Shown piece by piece: positions 29,847 to 39,133 of a stretch of DNA of 64,000 nt (its first letter is position 1; the number at the start of each line of letters is the position of its first letter). This DNA comes from Roseateles sp. DAIF2 (lineage in GTDB: Bacteria > Pseudomonadota > Gammaproteobacteria > Burkholderiales > Burkholderiaceae_C), in contig NZ_CP049919.1 of NCBI RefSeq assembly GCF_015624425.1, forward strand, positions 5,208,001 to 5,272,000, in the 5' to 3' direction. The notes beneath the pieces are model-generated. The model worked only from the letters and a program-made list of their open reading frames with translations, was not told where the DNA came from and ran no database searches. The position numbers and the translations under genes were made by a program.

Positions 29847-30905
29847 ATGGGCAATCCGCGCGAATCCGAACTGACATATCCGCTGGGCGACGCCCTGCCC
29901 GCGCCGGGCAGCGTGCTGGAGCTGGGGCCCGGCGTGCGCTGGGTGCGCATGGCCTTGCCCTTCGCGCTGGACCATATCAACCTCTGGCTGCTGCGCGACC
30001 GGATCGACGGGCGCGAGGGCTGGAGCATCGTCGACTGCGGCATCCACAACGACGTCAGCAAGGCGCAATGGGAGCAGGTGTTCGCCGAGCAGCTGGACGG
30101 CCTGCCGGTGCTGCGCGTGATCGTCACCCATTTCCACCCCGACCACATGGGGCTGGCGCATTGGCTGACCGAGAAGTGGCAATGCCGGCTCTGGATCAGC
30201 GCGACCGACTACAATCTGGCGCGTGTCGCCAGCGGCTCCACGGTGGGCATGGGCGGTGAGAGCGCCGCGGCCTTCTTCGGCAGCCATGGCCTGACCGATC
30301 CGGACTCGCTGGCCAAGATCCGCGGCCGCGCCAGCTACTACCCCAGCATGGTGCCGCAGGTGCCGGCCCGCTACCGCCGGCTGATGGACGGCCAGACGCT
30401 GACCATCGGCGGGCAGACCTGGCGCTGCATCGTCGGCTATGGCCATGCGCCGGAGCACATCAGCCTGCATTGCGAGCAGCTCGGCCTCCTGATTTCGGGC
30501 GACATGGTGCTGCCGCGCATCTCGACCAATGTCTCGGTGGTCGATGTCGAGCCCGAGGCCGATCCGCTGACCCTGTACCTGGACTCGCTGACGCGCATGC
30601 TGGCGCTGCCGGCCGACACCCTGGTGCTGCCGGCCCATGGCAAACCCTTCACCGGCCTGCATGCCCGCGTCGACCAACTGCGCCAGCACCATGACGAACG
30701 CCTGGCCGAGGTGCTGGAGGCCTGCGCCGCCCAGCCCTGCCATGCGGCCGGGCTGCTGGAGCTGCTGTTCAGGCGCAAGCTGGACCTGCACCAGACCACC
30801 TTCGCGATGGGCGAGTCGGTCGCGCACCTGAACGCGCTGTGGTTGGCCGGCAAGCTGCGGCGCCAGCTCGACGCGGACGGCATCTACCGCTTCACGGCGG
30901 CGTGA
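29847..30905 (+). CDS. MBL-fold metallohydrolase
   Basis: 352 aa. Metallo-beta-lactamase fold with THFHPDHMG (about residues 92-100), the downstream ligands in GYGHAPEH and SGDMVLP, and PAHGKPF; the C-terminal 70 residues look like the winged-helix tail (LLELLFRRKLDLHQTTFAMGES) of glyoxalase-II-like/LACTB2-like hydrolases. The likely substrate is a thioester or other ester. It is divergent from liuR with a LiuR-type operator between, which suggests a CoA-thioester or organic-acid role in branched-chain catabolism. That is inference from context. Confidence 0.83.
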   Translation: MGNPRESELTYPLGDALPAPGSVLELGPGVRWVRMALPFALDHINLWLLRDRIDGREGWSIVDCGIHNDVSKAQWEQVFAEQLDGLPVLRVIVTHFHPDHMGLAHWLTEKWQCRLWISATDYNLARVASGSTVGMGGESAAAFFGSHGLTDPDSLAKIRGRASYYPSMVPQVPARYRRLMDGQTLTIGGQTWRCIVGYGHAPEHISLHCEQLGLLISGDMVLPRISTNVSVVDVEPEADPLTLYLDSLTRMLALPADTLVLPAHGKPFTGLHARVDQLRQHHDERLAEVLEACAAQPCHAAGLLELLFRRKLDLHQTTFAMGESVAHLNALWLAGKLRRQLDADGIYRFTAA

Positions 30906-31208
30906 TTCAGGGGGCTCGGGAGGGGGCGCTGGAATCAGCGTCCGCCGCCACCGGCGATCGCGGTGGCGGCGGGCTGAAACTTGAACGGCATCAACTTTTC
31001 GGTTTAGGTGCCGGATCAACCGATGGATGGGGATCCGTTTCCAGCCGGGAGGCGGCATCGATGGAGACCGACCTCAGATGCGTCGTGATGACAGCACGTG
31101 ACCGGAAGTGTGCTTTGCATACTGGATCCAAACAATCCCCCCTAAGGTAGGAATCGCTCTCATGCGCAGGCACGGTGCCGTCCCAAGCTGGCACAGGTGC
31201 CGCGGCGT
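30906..31208. other. 303-bp intergenic region with a strong hairpin
   Basis: No supported gene. CCGCCGCCACC at 30942-30952 and GGTGGCGGCGG at 30962-30972 form an 11-bp perfect stem with a nine-base loop, 37 bases after the MBL stop; it probably ends transcription, though no T-run follows directly. The rest (30975-31190) has lower GC and several short open frames without ribosome sites or codon bias. It may be decayed sequence. Confidence 0.5.
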
Positions 31209-32024
31209 TCAGGCATCCAGCTGGGGCACCGGTTCGTCGCGCAGGCGCTGGCGCGCCAGCTCGTAGTCCGGCAGCACCGATTCGACCCAGGCCCAGAAGC
31301 GCGGGCTGTGGTTCATCTCGCGCAGATGGGCCAGCTCATGGGCGACGACATAGTCGATCACCGCCGGCGCGTAATGGATCAGGCGCCAGTTCAGCCGGAT
31401 CGCGCCGCTGGCGCTGGCGCTGCCCCAGCGGGTCTGGGCCGAGCTGAGCGAGAGCTTGCTGTAGCGCACCCCCAGCGCGGTGGAGAAATGCCGGCAGCGC
31501 TGCTCGAACAGCGCGCGCGCCTGGGCGCACAGCCAGGCCTGGGTGGCCTCGCGCATCTGCGCCGGCGTCGCGCCGAGGGGCTGGCCCAGGTGCAGCTCGC
31601 GGCGCTCGGCGTCGTAGCGGGCCAGGCCGCCCAGGCGCAGGGTCAGCGGCGCGCCCAGATAGGGCAGCTGACAGCCGTCGGCCCAGACCACCCGGCCGGC
31701 CTCGGCGCGGCGGGCGCGCTCGCGCTGCTCGTCCAGCTTGCGCAGGATCCAGTCCTGCTTGCCGCGCAGTGCGTTCTCGATCTCGGCGATCGTCACCCAG
31801 CGCGGCGCGCTGACCTTCAGACCCTCGGCGCTGACGGTAAAGCCGATCGAGCGCCGGCGCGCGCGCCGCAGCTCATAGGGGACGCGCTGCTTGCCCAGCA
31901 GCAGCGCGCGCGGCGCGGTCGCGGGTGGGCTGGCCGGCGCGGCGGGCGGCGCCTGGACCAGGTCAGTCTCGAACAGGGACAGTTGGACGCTCTTCAGCAG
32001 GCCGGCCAGACGCTTCATCAGCAT
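31209..32024 (-). CDS. YgjP-like metallopeptidase domain protein (M48-related, DUF45)
   Basis: 271 aa. Zinc protease motif HELAHLREMNHSPRFW near residue 230, with the third ligand in the downstream helix, and the family blocks YELRRARRRSIGFTVSAEGL and SSAQTRWGSASASGAIRLNWRL (described by key residues). It is probably cytoplasmic; function unknown in the family. It ends the corC-lnt-glyQS-gmhB-plsC series on this strand, as in other Burkholderiales. Start at ATG 32024; Met-3 is an alternative. Confidence 0.85.
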   Translation of the reverse strand: MLMKRLAGLLKSVQLSLFETDLVQAPPAAPASPPATAPRALLLGKQRVPYELRRARRRSIGFTVSAEGLKVSAPRWVTIAEIENALRGKQDWILRKLDEQRERARRAEAGRVVWADGCQLPYLGAPLTLRLGGLARYDAERRELHLGQPLGATPAQMREATQAWLCAQARALFEQRCRHFSTALGVRYSKLSLSSAQTRWGSASASGAIRLNWRLIHYAPAVIDYVVAHELAHLREMNHSPRFWAWVESVLPDYELARQRLRDEPVPQLDA

Positions 32025-32051
32025 ATGGGCCGGCAGTGTACGGCGCGGCGC

Positions 32052-32831
32052 TCAGGCGCGCGCGGGGGCGGCCGCCGGCTCGCCGGCATAGGCCTCGGGA
32101 TCGAGGCGGCGCATCTCGGCTTCGATCCAGGTCTCGACCTCGCGCATCATCTCGATCGGCTCGCGCCCGACCGGCGAGATCGGCTTGCCGATCGAGATGT
32201 CGACCACGCCGGGGCGCAGCAGGAAGCTCTTGCGCGGCCAGCAGCGCGCCGAGGTGGTGGCGATCGGCACCACCGGCACGCCGGCTTCGATCGACAGGCG
32301 GCTGCCGCCGCTCTTGTACTCCCCCTTCTTGCCGCGCGCGATGCGCGTGCCCTCGGGGAACATGATGACCCAGTGACCCAGCGCGGCCAGCCGCTTGCCC
32401 TGGGCCGCCACCTTGTTCCAGGCCTCGGTGCGCTTGCTGCGGTCGATATGGATCATGTCCATGCGTGCGATCGCCCAGCCGAAGAAGGGGATGTAGATCA
32501 GCTCGCGCTTGAACACATAGGCCAGCGGATGGCTCATCAGCGAGGGATAGGCGAAGGTCTCCCAGGTGCTCTGGTGCTTGGACAGCAGGATCACGGCCGA
32601 TTTGCTGTCGGCGGCACTGGGCAGGTTGTCCATGCCCTGGATGCGCCAGCGCACGCCACAGATGTAGCGCGCGCCGTAGGTCGCCAGGCGCAGCCAGAAG
32701 ATGCAGGTCCAGTAGACCGGGTTGCCGCGCACGAAGACGGAGATCAGCACCACCGTCAGCGCCACCGGCACCACGGTCACCAGCATCCACAACATGAACA
32801 GCGCCGAGCGCAGAGCGGAAAGAAGGATCAA
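32052..32831 (-). CDS. plsC: 1-acyl-sn-glycerol-3-phosphate acyltransferase
   Basis: 259 aa. An N-terminal membrane span (about 5-30), then the acyltransferase boxes: KHQSTWE (HX4E in place of the usual HX4D) near residue 86, and FPEGTRIARGKKG near 158 for the acceptor. It makes phosphatidic acid in the inner membrane. The start appears to be TTG 32831, overlapping the gmhB stop (TTGA); the next ATG is residue 13. The genes are translationally coupled. Confidence 0.88.
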   Translation of the reverse strand: MILLSALRSALFMLWMLVTVVPVALTVVLISVFVRGNPVYWTCIFWLRLATYGARYICGVRWRIQGMDNLPSAADSKSAVILLSKHQSTWETFAYPSLMSHPLAYVFKRELIYIPFFGWAIARMDMIHIDRSKRTEAWNKVAAQGKRLAALGHWVIMFPEGTRIARGKKGEYKSGGSRLSIEAGVPVVPIATTSARCWPRKSFLLRPGVVDISIGKPISPVGREPIEMMREVETWIEAEMRRLDPEAYAGEPAAAPARA

Positions 32832-33481
32832 GAGAGGTCTCCGGGACTGGTATCGGGGGTCAGGGTCTCGCCGCGCGAGGCGGCGCGGGCGCGGCGGTCC
32901 GTTTGGATCAGATGTTCGGCAAAGGCCGCGAGATTGGCATGCACGACGGTGCCCGGCACCTGGGCGACCAGCGCCTGCAGCTGGGCCTCGTCCAGATTGC
33001 CCAGGCGGTCGCTGCGCACCAGGTGCGGCAGGCAGCCGGCGGCCTGCGCCGTCTGCAGGTCCCTCAGGCTGGCGCCGACCATGTGCACGGTGTCCAGATC
33101 GACGCCGAAGCGCTCGCCGATCTGCTCGATCAGGCCGGGCAGCGGCTTGCGGCAGCCGCAGCCCTCCTCCGGCGCATGCGGGCAGAAGAACACCGCGTCG
33201 AGCCGCCCGCCCTTCTCGGCCAGCAGCTGGGCCAGGCGCATGTGCACCGCGTTCAGCGAGGCCATGTCAAGCAGGCCGCGGCCGATGCCGGGCTGGTTGG
33301 TGGCCATCACCGTGTGCCAGCCGGCATGGTTGAGCCGCGCCACCGCCTCCAACGCGCCGGGCAGGGGCTGCAGCTCCTCGGGCGACTTCACATGGTCGTC
33401 GCGGTAATGGTTGACCGTGCCGTCGCGGCCGAGTACGACCAGCTTCATGCCGTGGCTGTGGTGGTCGGCGCGTGTCGGCAT
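32828..33481 (-). CDS. gmhB: GmhB-like HAD phosphatase with altered catalytic positions
   Basis: 217 aa from ATG 33481 (GGAG seven bases upstream). By family, GmhB removes the 1-phosphate of D,D-heptose 1,7-bisphosphate for LPS inner core. The zinc loop is intact: Cys100, His102, Cys108, Cys110 (CPHAPEEGCGC). Motif I reads LGRDGT, so the nucleophile Asp of DRDGT is Gly18; the second Asp (Asp20) remains. Motif IV reads VGASLRD, so the usual VGDS Asp is Ala137. The codons are GGC and GCC, one base each from GAC. It may be inactive or altered; the C-terminal 35 residues are an extra tail. Overlaps plsC by four bases. Confidence 0.83.
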   Translation of the reverse strand: MPTRADHHSHGMKLVVLGRDGTVNHYRDDHVKSPEELQPLPGALEAVARLNHAGWHTVMATNQPGIGRGLLDMASLNAVHMRLAQLLAEKGGRLDAVFFCPHAPEEGCGCRKPLPGLIEQIGERFGVDLDTVHMVGASLRDLQTAQAAGCLPHLVRSDRLGNLDEAQLQALVAQVPGTVVHANLAAFAEHLIQTDRRARAASRGETLTPDTSPGDLS

Positions 33482-33511
33482 GGGCTTGCTCCGGGTTTTC
33501 TGCTACTTCGC

Positions 33512-35632
33512 TCAGCTGGCCAGGCGGGCCAGGTCGGCCACGCGGTTCATCGCCTCGTGCAGGGTCTTCAACAGGCCCAGGCGGTTGGCGCGCAGCGCCG
33601 CGTCCTCGGCATTGACCATCACGCCGTCGAAGAAGGCATCGACCGGGGCCTTCAGCGCCGCCAGCTCGCGCAGCGAGGCGGTGTAGGCGCCGGCATGGAA
33701 CTCCCGGTCGGCCTTGGCGGCCACGTCCTGCAGGGCCTGGGCCAGCTGCTGCTCGGCCGGCTCCTTCAACAGGCCCGGATCGATGCGGGCCTCGACCGGC
33801 TCCTCGCTCTTCTTCAGGATATTGCCGATGCGCTTGTTGGCCGCGGCCAGCGAAGCCGCCTCCGGCAGCGCCGCGAAGGCCTGGACGGCGGCCAGGCGGT
33901 CGCGCACCTCGGCCAGGCGCTGCGGGCGCAGCGCCAGCACGGCATCCACCTCCTGGGCCGAATAGGCATCCCGCCAGGCGACCGCCACCCGATCGAACAC
34001 GAAGTCCAGCAGCTTGCCGCTCGGATCCTCGATCAGGCCGGCAAAGGCCGGCAGGGCCGCGGCAATGACCGCGTCCAGACCGAGCTGCCGCGTCAGCGGC
34101 GACTCCGACAGCATGCGCACCACGCCCAGCGCATGGCGGCGCAGCGCGAACGGGTCCTTGTCGCCGGTGGGCAGTTGGCCGATGCCGAACAGGCCGACCA
34201 GGGTCTCCAGCTTGTCGGCCAGCGCCACGACCAGGCCGGCCTCGTTGCGCGGCAGCTCGTCGCCGGCGAAGCGCGGCTTGTAATGGTCCTCGATCGCGAA
34301 GGCCACCGCCTCCGACAGACCGTCATGGCGGGCGTAATAGCCGCCCATGATGCCCTGCAGCTCGGGGAACTCGCCGACCATGTCGGTCAGCAGGTCGGCC
34401 TTGGCCAGATGGGCGGCGCTGTCGATGTCGGCGGCCAGCGCCGCGCTGGCGCCCAGCTGGGCGGCGATCGCCTTGGCGATCGCGCGCACGCGCTCAACGC
34501 GCTCGCCCTGGCTGCCCAGCTTGCCGTGATACACGACCTTGGCAAGACCCGGCACGCGGTCGGCCAGCGATTTCTTGCGGTCCTGGTCGAAGAAGAACTT
34601 GGCGTCCGACAGGCGCGGGCGCACGACGCGCTCATTGCCGCCGGTCACCGCGCTGGCGTCCGCCGGGCGGATGTTCGAGACCACCAGGAACTTGTGCGTC
34701 AGCTTGCCCGCGGCGTCCAGCAGCGGGAAGTACTTCTGGTTGGCCTTCATCGTCAGGATCAGGCATTCCTGCGGCACGGCCAGGAACTCGGTCTCGAACT
34801 GGCAGGTCAGCACGTTCGGGCGCTCGACCAGCGCGGTCACCTCGTCCAGCAGGGCCTCGTCCTCGATCGGCTTCAGGCCTTCCTTGGCCGCAGCTGCATT
34901 CAGCTGCGCGACGATCTCGGCACGCCGCTCGGTGAAGGACGCGATCACCGCGCCCTGCTCGCGCAGTTGCGCGGCGTAGCTGTCGGCCGACTCGATCTCG
35001 ACCTGGGCCACGGCGGATTCGAAGCGGTGGCCGCGGGTCGCGCGGCCGGCCTGCAGGCCCAGCGCCGCCACCGGCACCAGCTCGCTGCCATGCAGGGCCA
35101 CCAGGCCATGGGCCGGGCGCACGAACTTGACGTCGCTCCAGCCATCGGCCAGCTGGTAGGTCATCACCTTGGGAATCGGCAGCTTGGCGATGGTCGCGTC
35201 CAGCGCCTTCTGCAGGCCCTCGGCCAGGGTGGCGCCGGCGACATGGGTCTTGATGAACAGGGCCTCGGCCTTGCCGTCGGGTTCACGGTAGACCTGGGCG
35301 GAGGCCTCGGCCGGCAGCCCCAGCGAGGCGAGCTTCTTGATCAAGGCCTGGGTCGGCTGGCCCTGGGCGTCGAGGCCCACGCCGACAGGGACCAGCTTCT
35401 TGGTCTCGGCCTTGTCTTCGGCCTTGTCCCGCACGGCGGGCACGAGGACCGCCAGACGGCGCGGCGAGGCAAACGCCTGGGCTCTTGCAAATTCACTGCG
35501 GTCGACCAGGCCCTGGCCCTCGAGACCGACGAGCAGCCCCTCGCAAAAGGCCTCGCCCAGCTTCTTCAGCGCCTTCGGCGGCAGCTCTTCGACAAACAGT
35601 TCGACCAGCAGGTTCTTCGGGGTAGCGCTCAT
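33512..35632 (-). CDS. glyS: Glycine--tRNA ligase beta subunit
   Basis: 706 aa, the normal length. Starts MSATPKNLLVELFVEELPPKAL (abbreviated), the strongly conserved N-terminal block of GlyS, with VGLFGIGQLPTGDKDPFALRR near residue 490 and the anticodon-binding-like C-terminus. With GlyQ it forms the bacterial alpha2beta2 enzyme that charges tRNA-Gly. It starts three bases after the glyQ stop. Confidence 0.97.
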   Translation of the reverse strand: MSATPKNLLVELFVEELPPKALKKLGEAFCEGLLVGLEGQGLVDRSEFARAQAFASPRRLAVLVPAVRDKAEDKAETKKLVPVGVGLDAQGQPTQALIKKLASLGLPAEASAQVYREPDGKAEALFIKTHVAGATLAEGLQKALDATIAKLPIPKVMTYQLADGWSDVKFVRPAHGLVALHGSELVPVAALGLQAGRATRGHRFESAVAQVEIESADSYAAQLREQGAVIASFTERRAEIVAQLNAAAAKEGLKPIEDEALLDEVTALVERPNVLTCQFETEFLAVPQECLILTMKANQKYFPLLDAAGKLTHKFLVVSNIRPADASAVTGGNERVVRPRLSDAKFFFDQDRKKSLADRVPGLAKVVYHGKLGSQGERVERVRAIAKAIAAQLGASAALAADIDSAAHLAKADLLTDMVGEFPELQGIMGGYYARHDGLSEAVAFAIEDHYKPRFAGDELPRNEAGLVVALADKLETLVGLFGIGQLPTGDKDPFALRRHALGVVRMLSESPLTRQLGLDAVIAAALPAFAGLIEDPSGKLLDFVFDRVAVAWRDAYSAQEVDAVLALRPQRLAEVRDRLAAVQAFAALPEAASLAAANKRIGNILKKSEEPVEARIDPGLLKEPAEQQLAQALQDVAAKADREFHAGAYTASLRELAALKAPVDAFFDGVMVNAEDAALRANRLGLLKTLHEAMNRVADLARLAS

Positions 35633-35635
35633 GAC

Positions 35636-36565
35636 TCAGGCCGCCTTCGCTTTATTCTTCTTCTCGATCTGGGCGACCACCTCGTCGGCCCAGGCCTTGG
35701 GGGCCATCGGGAAGCCGAGGCGGGCACGGCTGTCCAGATAGCTCTGGGCGACGGTGCGCGCCAGGTTGCGGATGCGGCCGATATAGGCGGCACGCTCGGT
35801 GACCGAGATCGCGCCGCGCGCATCCAGCAGGTTGAAGGTATGGCCGGCCTTCAGCAGCTGCTCGTAGGCGGGCAGCGCCAGCTGCGACTCCATCAGCTGC
35901 TGGGACTTGCGCTCATGGGCGGCGAAGGCCTGCAGCAGGAAATCGACGTCGCTGTGCTCGAAGTTGTAGGTCGACTGCTCGACCTCGTTCTGGTGGAACA
36001 CGTCGCCGTAAGTGAGGCCGTCGGTGTAGACCAGGTCGTAGACCGATTCCTTGCCCTGCAGATACATGGCCAGTCGCTCCAGGCCATAGGTGATCTCGCC
36101 GGTGATCGGCTTGCAGTCGATGCCGCCGACCTGCTGGAAATAGGTGAACTGGGTCACCTCCATGCCGTTCAGCCAGACCTCCCAGCCCAGGCCCCAGCAG
36201 CCGAGGGTCGGGTTCTCCCAGTCGTCCTCGACGAAGCGCACGTCGTTCTTCTTCAGGTCGAAACCCAGGGCCTCCAGCGAGCCAAGGTACAGCTCCAGGA
36301 TGTTGGCCGGCGCGGGCTTCAGCACCACCTGGAACTGGTAGTAATGCTGCAGGCGGTTCGGGTTCTCGCCGTAGCGGCCGTCCTTGGGGCGGCGGCTGGG
36401 CTGCACATAGGCGGCCTTCCAGGGCTCGGGGCCGAGCGCGCGCAGGAAGGTGGCGGTGTGGCTGGTGCCGGCACCGACCTCCATGTCATAGGGTTGCAGG
36501 AGCGCGCAGCCCTGCTTGGACCAGTAGTCCTGCAGGGTCAGGATGATTTGCTGGAAGCTCAGCAT
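35636..36565 (-). CDS. glyQ: Glycine--tRNA ligase alpha subunit
   Basis: 309 aa catalytic subunit. The N-terminal [20 protein letters not shown] and [14 protein letters not shown] blocks and the class II core ([18 protein letters not shown]) are clear. It activates glycine and charges tRNA-Gly together with GlyS. A C-terminal KKNKAKAA tail is an ordinary variation. It lies 80 bases downstream of lnt and starts the glyQ-glyS-gmhB-plsC run. Confidence 0.97.
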   Translation of the reverse strand: MLSFQQIILTLQDYWSKQGCALLQPYDMEVGAGTSHTATFLRALGPEPWKAAYVQPSRRPKDGRYGENPNRLQHYYQFQVVLKPAPANILELYLGSLEALGFDLKKNDVRFVEDDWENPTLGCWGLGWEVWLNGMEVTQFTYFQQVGGIDCKPITGEITYGLERLAMYLQGKESVYDLVYTDGLTYGDVFHQNEVEQSTYNFEHSDVDFLLQAFAAHERKSQQLMESQLALPAYEQLLKAGHTFNLLDARGAISVTERAAYIGRIRNLARTVAQSYLDSRARLGFPMAPKAWADEVVAQIEKKNKAKAA

Positions 36566-36645
36566 GGATATGGAAACCGCCGGATGGGTGGATGGGTGAG
36601 AGGTGACTGCTTTTTATTTTATGTGACGGGCACTTACCGGCGCGG

Positions 36646-38109
36646 TCAGCGGCGCCGCTGGAACCAGGCCAGGGCCAGCGCCGCGCCCACCAGCGCAAAC
36701 AGCGGCGCCAGGCCCAGCGCCTTCAGCCAGCGCGCATAGGGCGTGCTGCCGCGCCGACCCTCGACCGTCGCCTCCAGCACGCCCTCGCGCGCCGGTGCCA
36801 GCAGGCTGCGCACCCGGCCGCGGTGGTCCAGCACGCCGGTGGCGCCGGTGTTGGTCGAGCGGATGAAGGGGCGCTGGAACTCCAGCGCGCGCATCTTCGA
36901 GAACTGCAGATGCTGGTCCAGCACCATCACGGTGCCGAACCAGGCCAGGTTGCTGACATTGACCAGCACGGTCGCCGCGCCCTCGCCGACCACGCTGTCG
37001 ACAAAGTCCTCGCCGAACAGATCCTCGTAGCAGATCAGCGGGCGCAGCCGCTGGTTGCCGACCGCGAAGGCCTGCTGATGCGGGCCGCGCGCCTGGTCGT
37101 CCATCGGAATGCCCATCGCGCGCACGAACCAGCCGAAGCCGGGCGGGATGAACTCGCCAAAGGGCAGCAGGTGGCGCTTGCCATAGGCATAGGGTTCGCG
37201 GCCGCCGACCGCCACCAGGGAATTGACATAGCCGTCCCGGTCATTGCCCAGGAAGGTGCCCAGCAACAGCGGCCGCTGGCTGGCGGCGCGCTGCAGGCGC
37301 GCCACATAGTCGGCGTCCAGATAGGCCAGCGGCAGCGGCGCCACCGATTCCGGCGTCACCACCACCTGACCGCGCGAACCCTCGATCAGGCGCGCCAGGC
37401 GGTCCAGATTGGCCTCGATGCGCTCGCGGTCGAACTTCTGGTCCTGCGGCACGTTCGGCTGCAGCAGCGAGACGCGCAGCGGCCCGGCGCTCTGGGTGAA
37501 GTTCTGCGGCAGCAACTGGCCCATGGCCAGCAGCCCGATCGCGACGGCCGCCGGCTGCCAGGCATGCCGACCCAGCGCCGCGAAGGCCGCGGCGCAGCCG
37601 GCCGCCAGCGCGGTGATGCCGTAGACGCCGATCCAGGGCGCCCAGGCGGCCAGCAGGCCGGTGGTATGGGCATAGCCGCTGGCGATCCAGGGAAAGCCGG
37701 TGAACAGGGTGGCGCGCCCCAGCTCGGCCAGCAGCCAGCAGGCCGCCCAGGTCAGCGCATGCCAGGCCGGGCTGCGCTGGCGCAGCTTGGCGGCCAGAGC
37801 CAGCGCGCCGGCGTAGTAGAGGCTCAGGAAGGCAGCCAGCAGCACCACCGCCAGCGCCGCCAGCACCCAGGGGATATGCCCGAACTGGTGCATGCTGATG
37901 TGCAGCCACCACAGGCCCGAGGCCAGCCAGCCGAAGCCGAAGGCGCCGCCCAGCAGCGCGGCGCGACGCGGGCCGGCGTTCCAGCTCAGGTGCGCCAGCC
38001 AGGCCAGCGCCATGATCTGCAACCACCAGGCCTCCAGCGGGGCGAAGGCGGCCGTGTGCAGCACGCCGGCGACCAGCGCCGCCAGCAGGGCATAACGGAA
38101 CCGCAGCAT
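36646..38109 (-). CDS. lnt: Apolipoprotein N-acyltransferase
   Basis: 487 aa. The N-terminal half has six to seven membrane spans; the C-terminal half is a nitrilase-like domain with the triad Glu in TPESVAPLP (about 246), Lys in YGKRHLLPFGEF (about 312) and Cys in ICYEDLFGE (about 362). It adds the third acyl chain to lipoproteins in the inner membrane. The last span and a short RR tail end the protein. It overlaps the corC stop by one base (TGATG), the standard pairing. Confidence 0.95.
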   Translation of the reverse strand: MLRFRYALLAALVAGVLHTAAFAPLEAWWLQIMALAWLAHLSWNAGPRRAALLGGAFGFGWLASGLWWLHISMHQFGHIPWVLAALAVVLLAAFLSLYYAGALALAAKLRQRSPAWHALTWAACWLLAELGRATLFTGFPWIASGYAHTTGLLAAWAPWIGVYGITALAAGCAAAFAALGRHAWQPAAVAIGLLAMGQLLPQNFTQSAGPLRVSLLQPNVPQDQKFDRERIEANLDRLARLIEGSRGQVVVTPESVAPLPLAYLDADYVARLQRAASQRPLLLGTFLGNDRDGYVNSLVAVGGREPYAYGKRHLLPFGEFIPPGFGWFVRAMGIPMDDQARGPHQQAFAVGNQRLRPLICYEDLFGEDFVDSVVGEGAATVLVNVSNLAWFGTVMVLDQHLQFSKMRALEFQRPFIRSTNTGATGVLDHRGRVRSLLAPAREGVLEATVEGRRGSTPYARWLKALGLAPLFALVGAALALAWFQRRR

Positions 38110-38996
38110 CAGCCGTCTTGGGCCACGCGGGTGACCTTGAACCAGCGCACCGCGCCGCCCCGGGTCAGCATCACGGAGAACACCAGACCGCCGATCTCGA
38201 CCACCTCGCCGCGGCGCGGCACGCGACCATGCTCATGCGCGACCAGGCCGCCGATGGTGTCGAACTCATCCTCCGGCAAGGTGATGCCGAAGGCCTCATT
38301 GACCGCCGGGATGACGGCATCGCCGGCCACCCGCTGGCTGCCGTCGGCCAGGGTGTAGATGCTGGACTCGCCGTCCTTGTCGTCGAATTCGTCCTCGATC
38401 TCGCCGACGATCTCCTCCAGCACGTCCTCGATCGTGATCAGGCCGGCGGTATTGCCGAACTCGTCGATCACGATCGCCAGGTGGTTGCGGTTGGAACGGA
38501 AGTCGCGCAGCAACTCGTTCAGGCCCTTGCTTTCCGGCACGAAGACGATCGGGCGCAGCAGCGCGCGCAGGTTCAGCCCCGGCGCGCGCTGGATCTTCAG
38601 CAGGTCCTTGGCCAGCAGGATGCCGATGATGTTGTCGCGCTGGCCCTCGAAGACCGGGAAGCGCGAATGGCCGGCGCGAATCACCAGACCGAGCAGTTCC
38701 TCGTAGGGCGCCTCGATGTCCAGCAGGTCCATGCGCGGCGCGGCCACCATCACATCGCCGGCCGACAGCTCGGCCATGTGCAGCACGCCCTCGAGCATCT
38801 GGCGCGATTCGGGCGCGATCAGCTCGCGCTGCTCCGCCTCGGCGAGGGTCTCGATCAGTTCGCTGGTGGAGTCCGGCCCCGGATGCAGGAATTCCAGCAT
38901 GCGGTCCAGGAGCTTGCGTGGTGCTTGGCCGCGCGACGGAGCATCGGCGGCACTCTTGTGGCCCCCGCGGGGCCTACTAGGCTGAGGTTCGGACAC
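38109..38996 (-). CDS. corC: CorC/HlyC-family CBS domain protein
   Basis: 295 aa if GTG 38996 is used; an ATG at 39038 adds 14 residues. Neither start has a good ribosome site. After a variable N-terminus (RPRGGHKSAADAPSRGQ) come two CBS domains (VAAPRMDLLDIEAPYEEL; FVPESKGLNELLRDFRSNRN) and the C-terminal CorC_HlyC domain (DEFDTIGGLVAHEHGRVPRRG). There is no DUF21 membrane domain. CorC is linked to Mg/Co efflux and, next to lnt, to envelope maintenance. It overlaps lnt by one base. Divergent from cobW. Confidence 0.9.
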   Translation of the reverse strand: MSEPQPSRPRGGHKSAADAPSRGQAPRKLLDRMLEFLHPGPDSTSELIETLAEAEQRELIAPESRQMLEGVLHMAELSAGDVMVAAPRMDLLDIEAPYEELLGLVIRAGHSRFPVFEGQRDNIIGILLAKDLLKIQRAPGLNLRALLRPIVFVPESKGLNELLRDFRSNRNHLAIVIDEFGNTAGLITIEDVLEEIVGEIEDEFDDKDGESSIYTLADGSQRVAGDAVIPAVNEAFGITLPEDEFDTIGGLVAHEHGRVPRRGEVVEIGGLVFSVMLTRGGAVRWFKVTRVAQDG

Positions 38997-39133
38997 GGAG
39001 GGGGTGCCGTAGTTGCATGGCCTCACAGAATAACCCATTGACAGCGCCCACCTCTTGCACCACAGTCAGCCGCCCCCATCTGGGGCCTACCCGGCGGCAG
39101 ATCCGCCACAGCAGTCAGCGCTACATCATCACC

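Noticed and set aside
30991..31194. Small 67-codon minus-strand frame in the gap after the MBL gene
   Set aside because: No ribosome site, codon use unlike its neighbours, and no recognisable family. Left as unassigned sequence.
32903..36739. A 1278-codon plus-strand open frame antisense to gmhB, glyS and glyQ
   Set aside because: The minus-strand proteins are well-known families of full length. The antisense frame gives a low-complexity Gln/Gly/Arg/Leu-rich protein typical of high-GC shadows.
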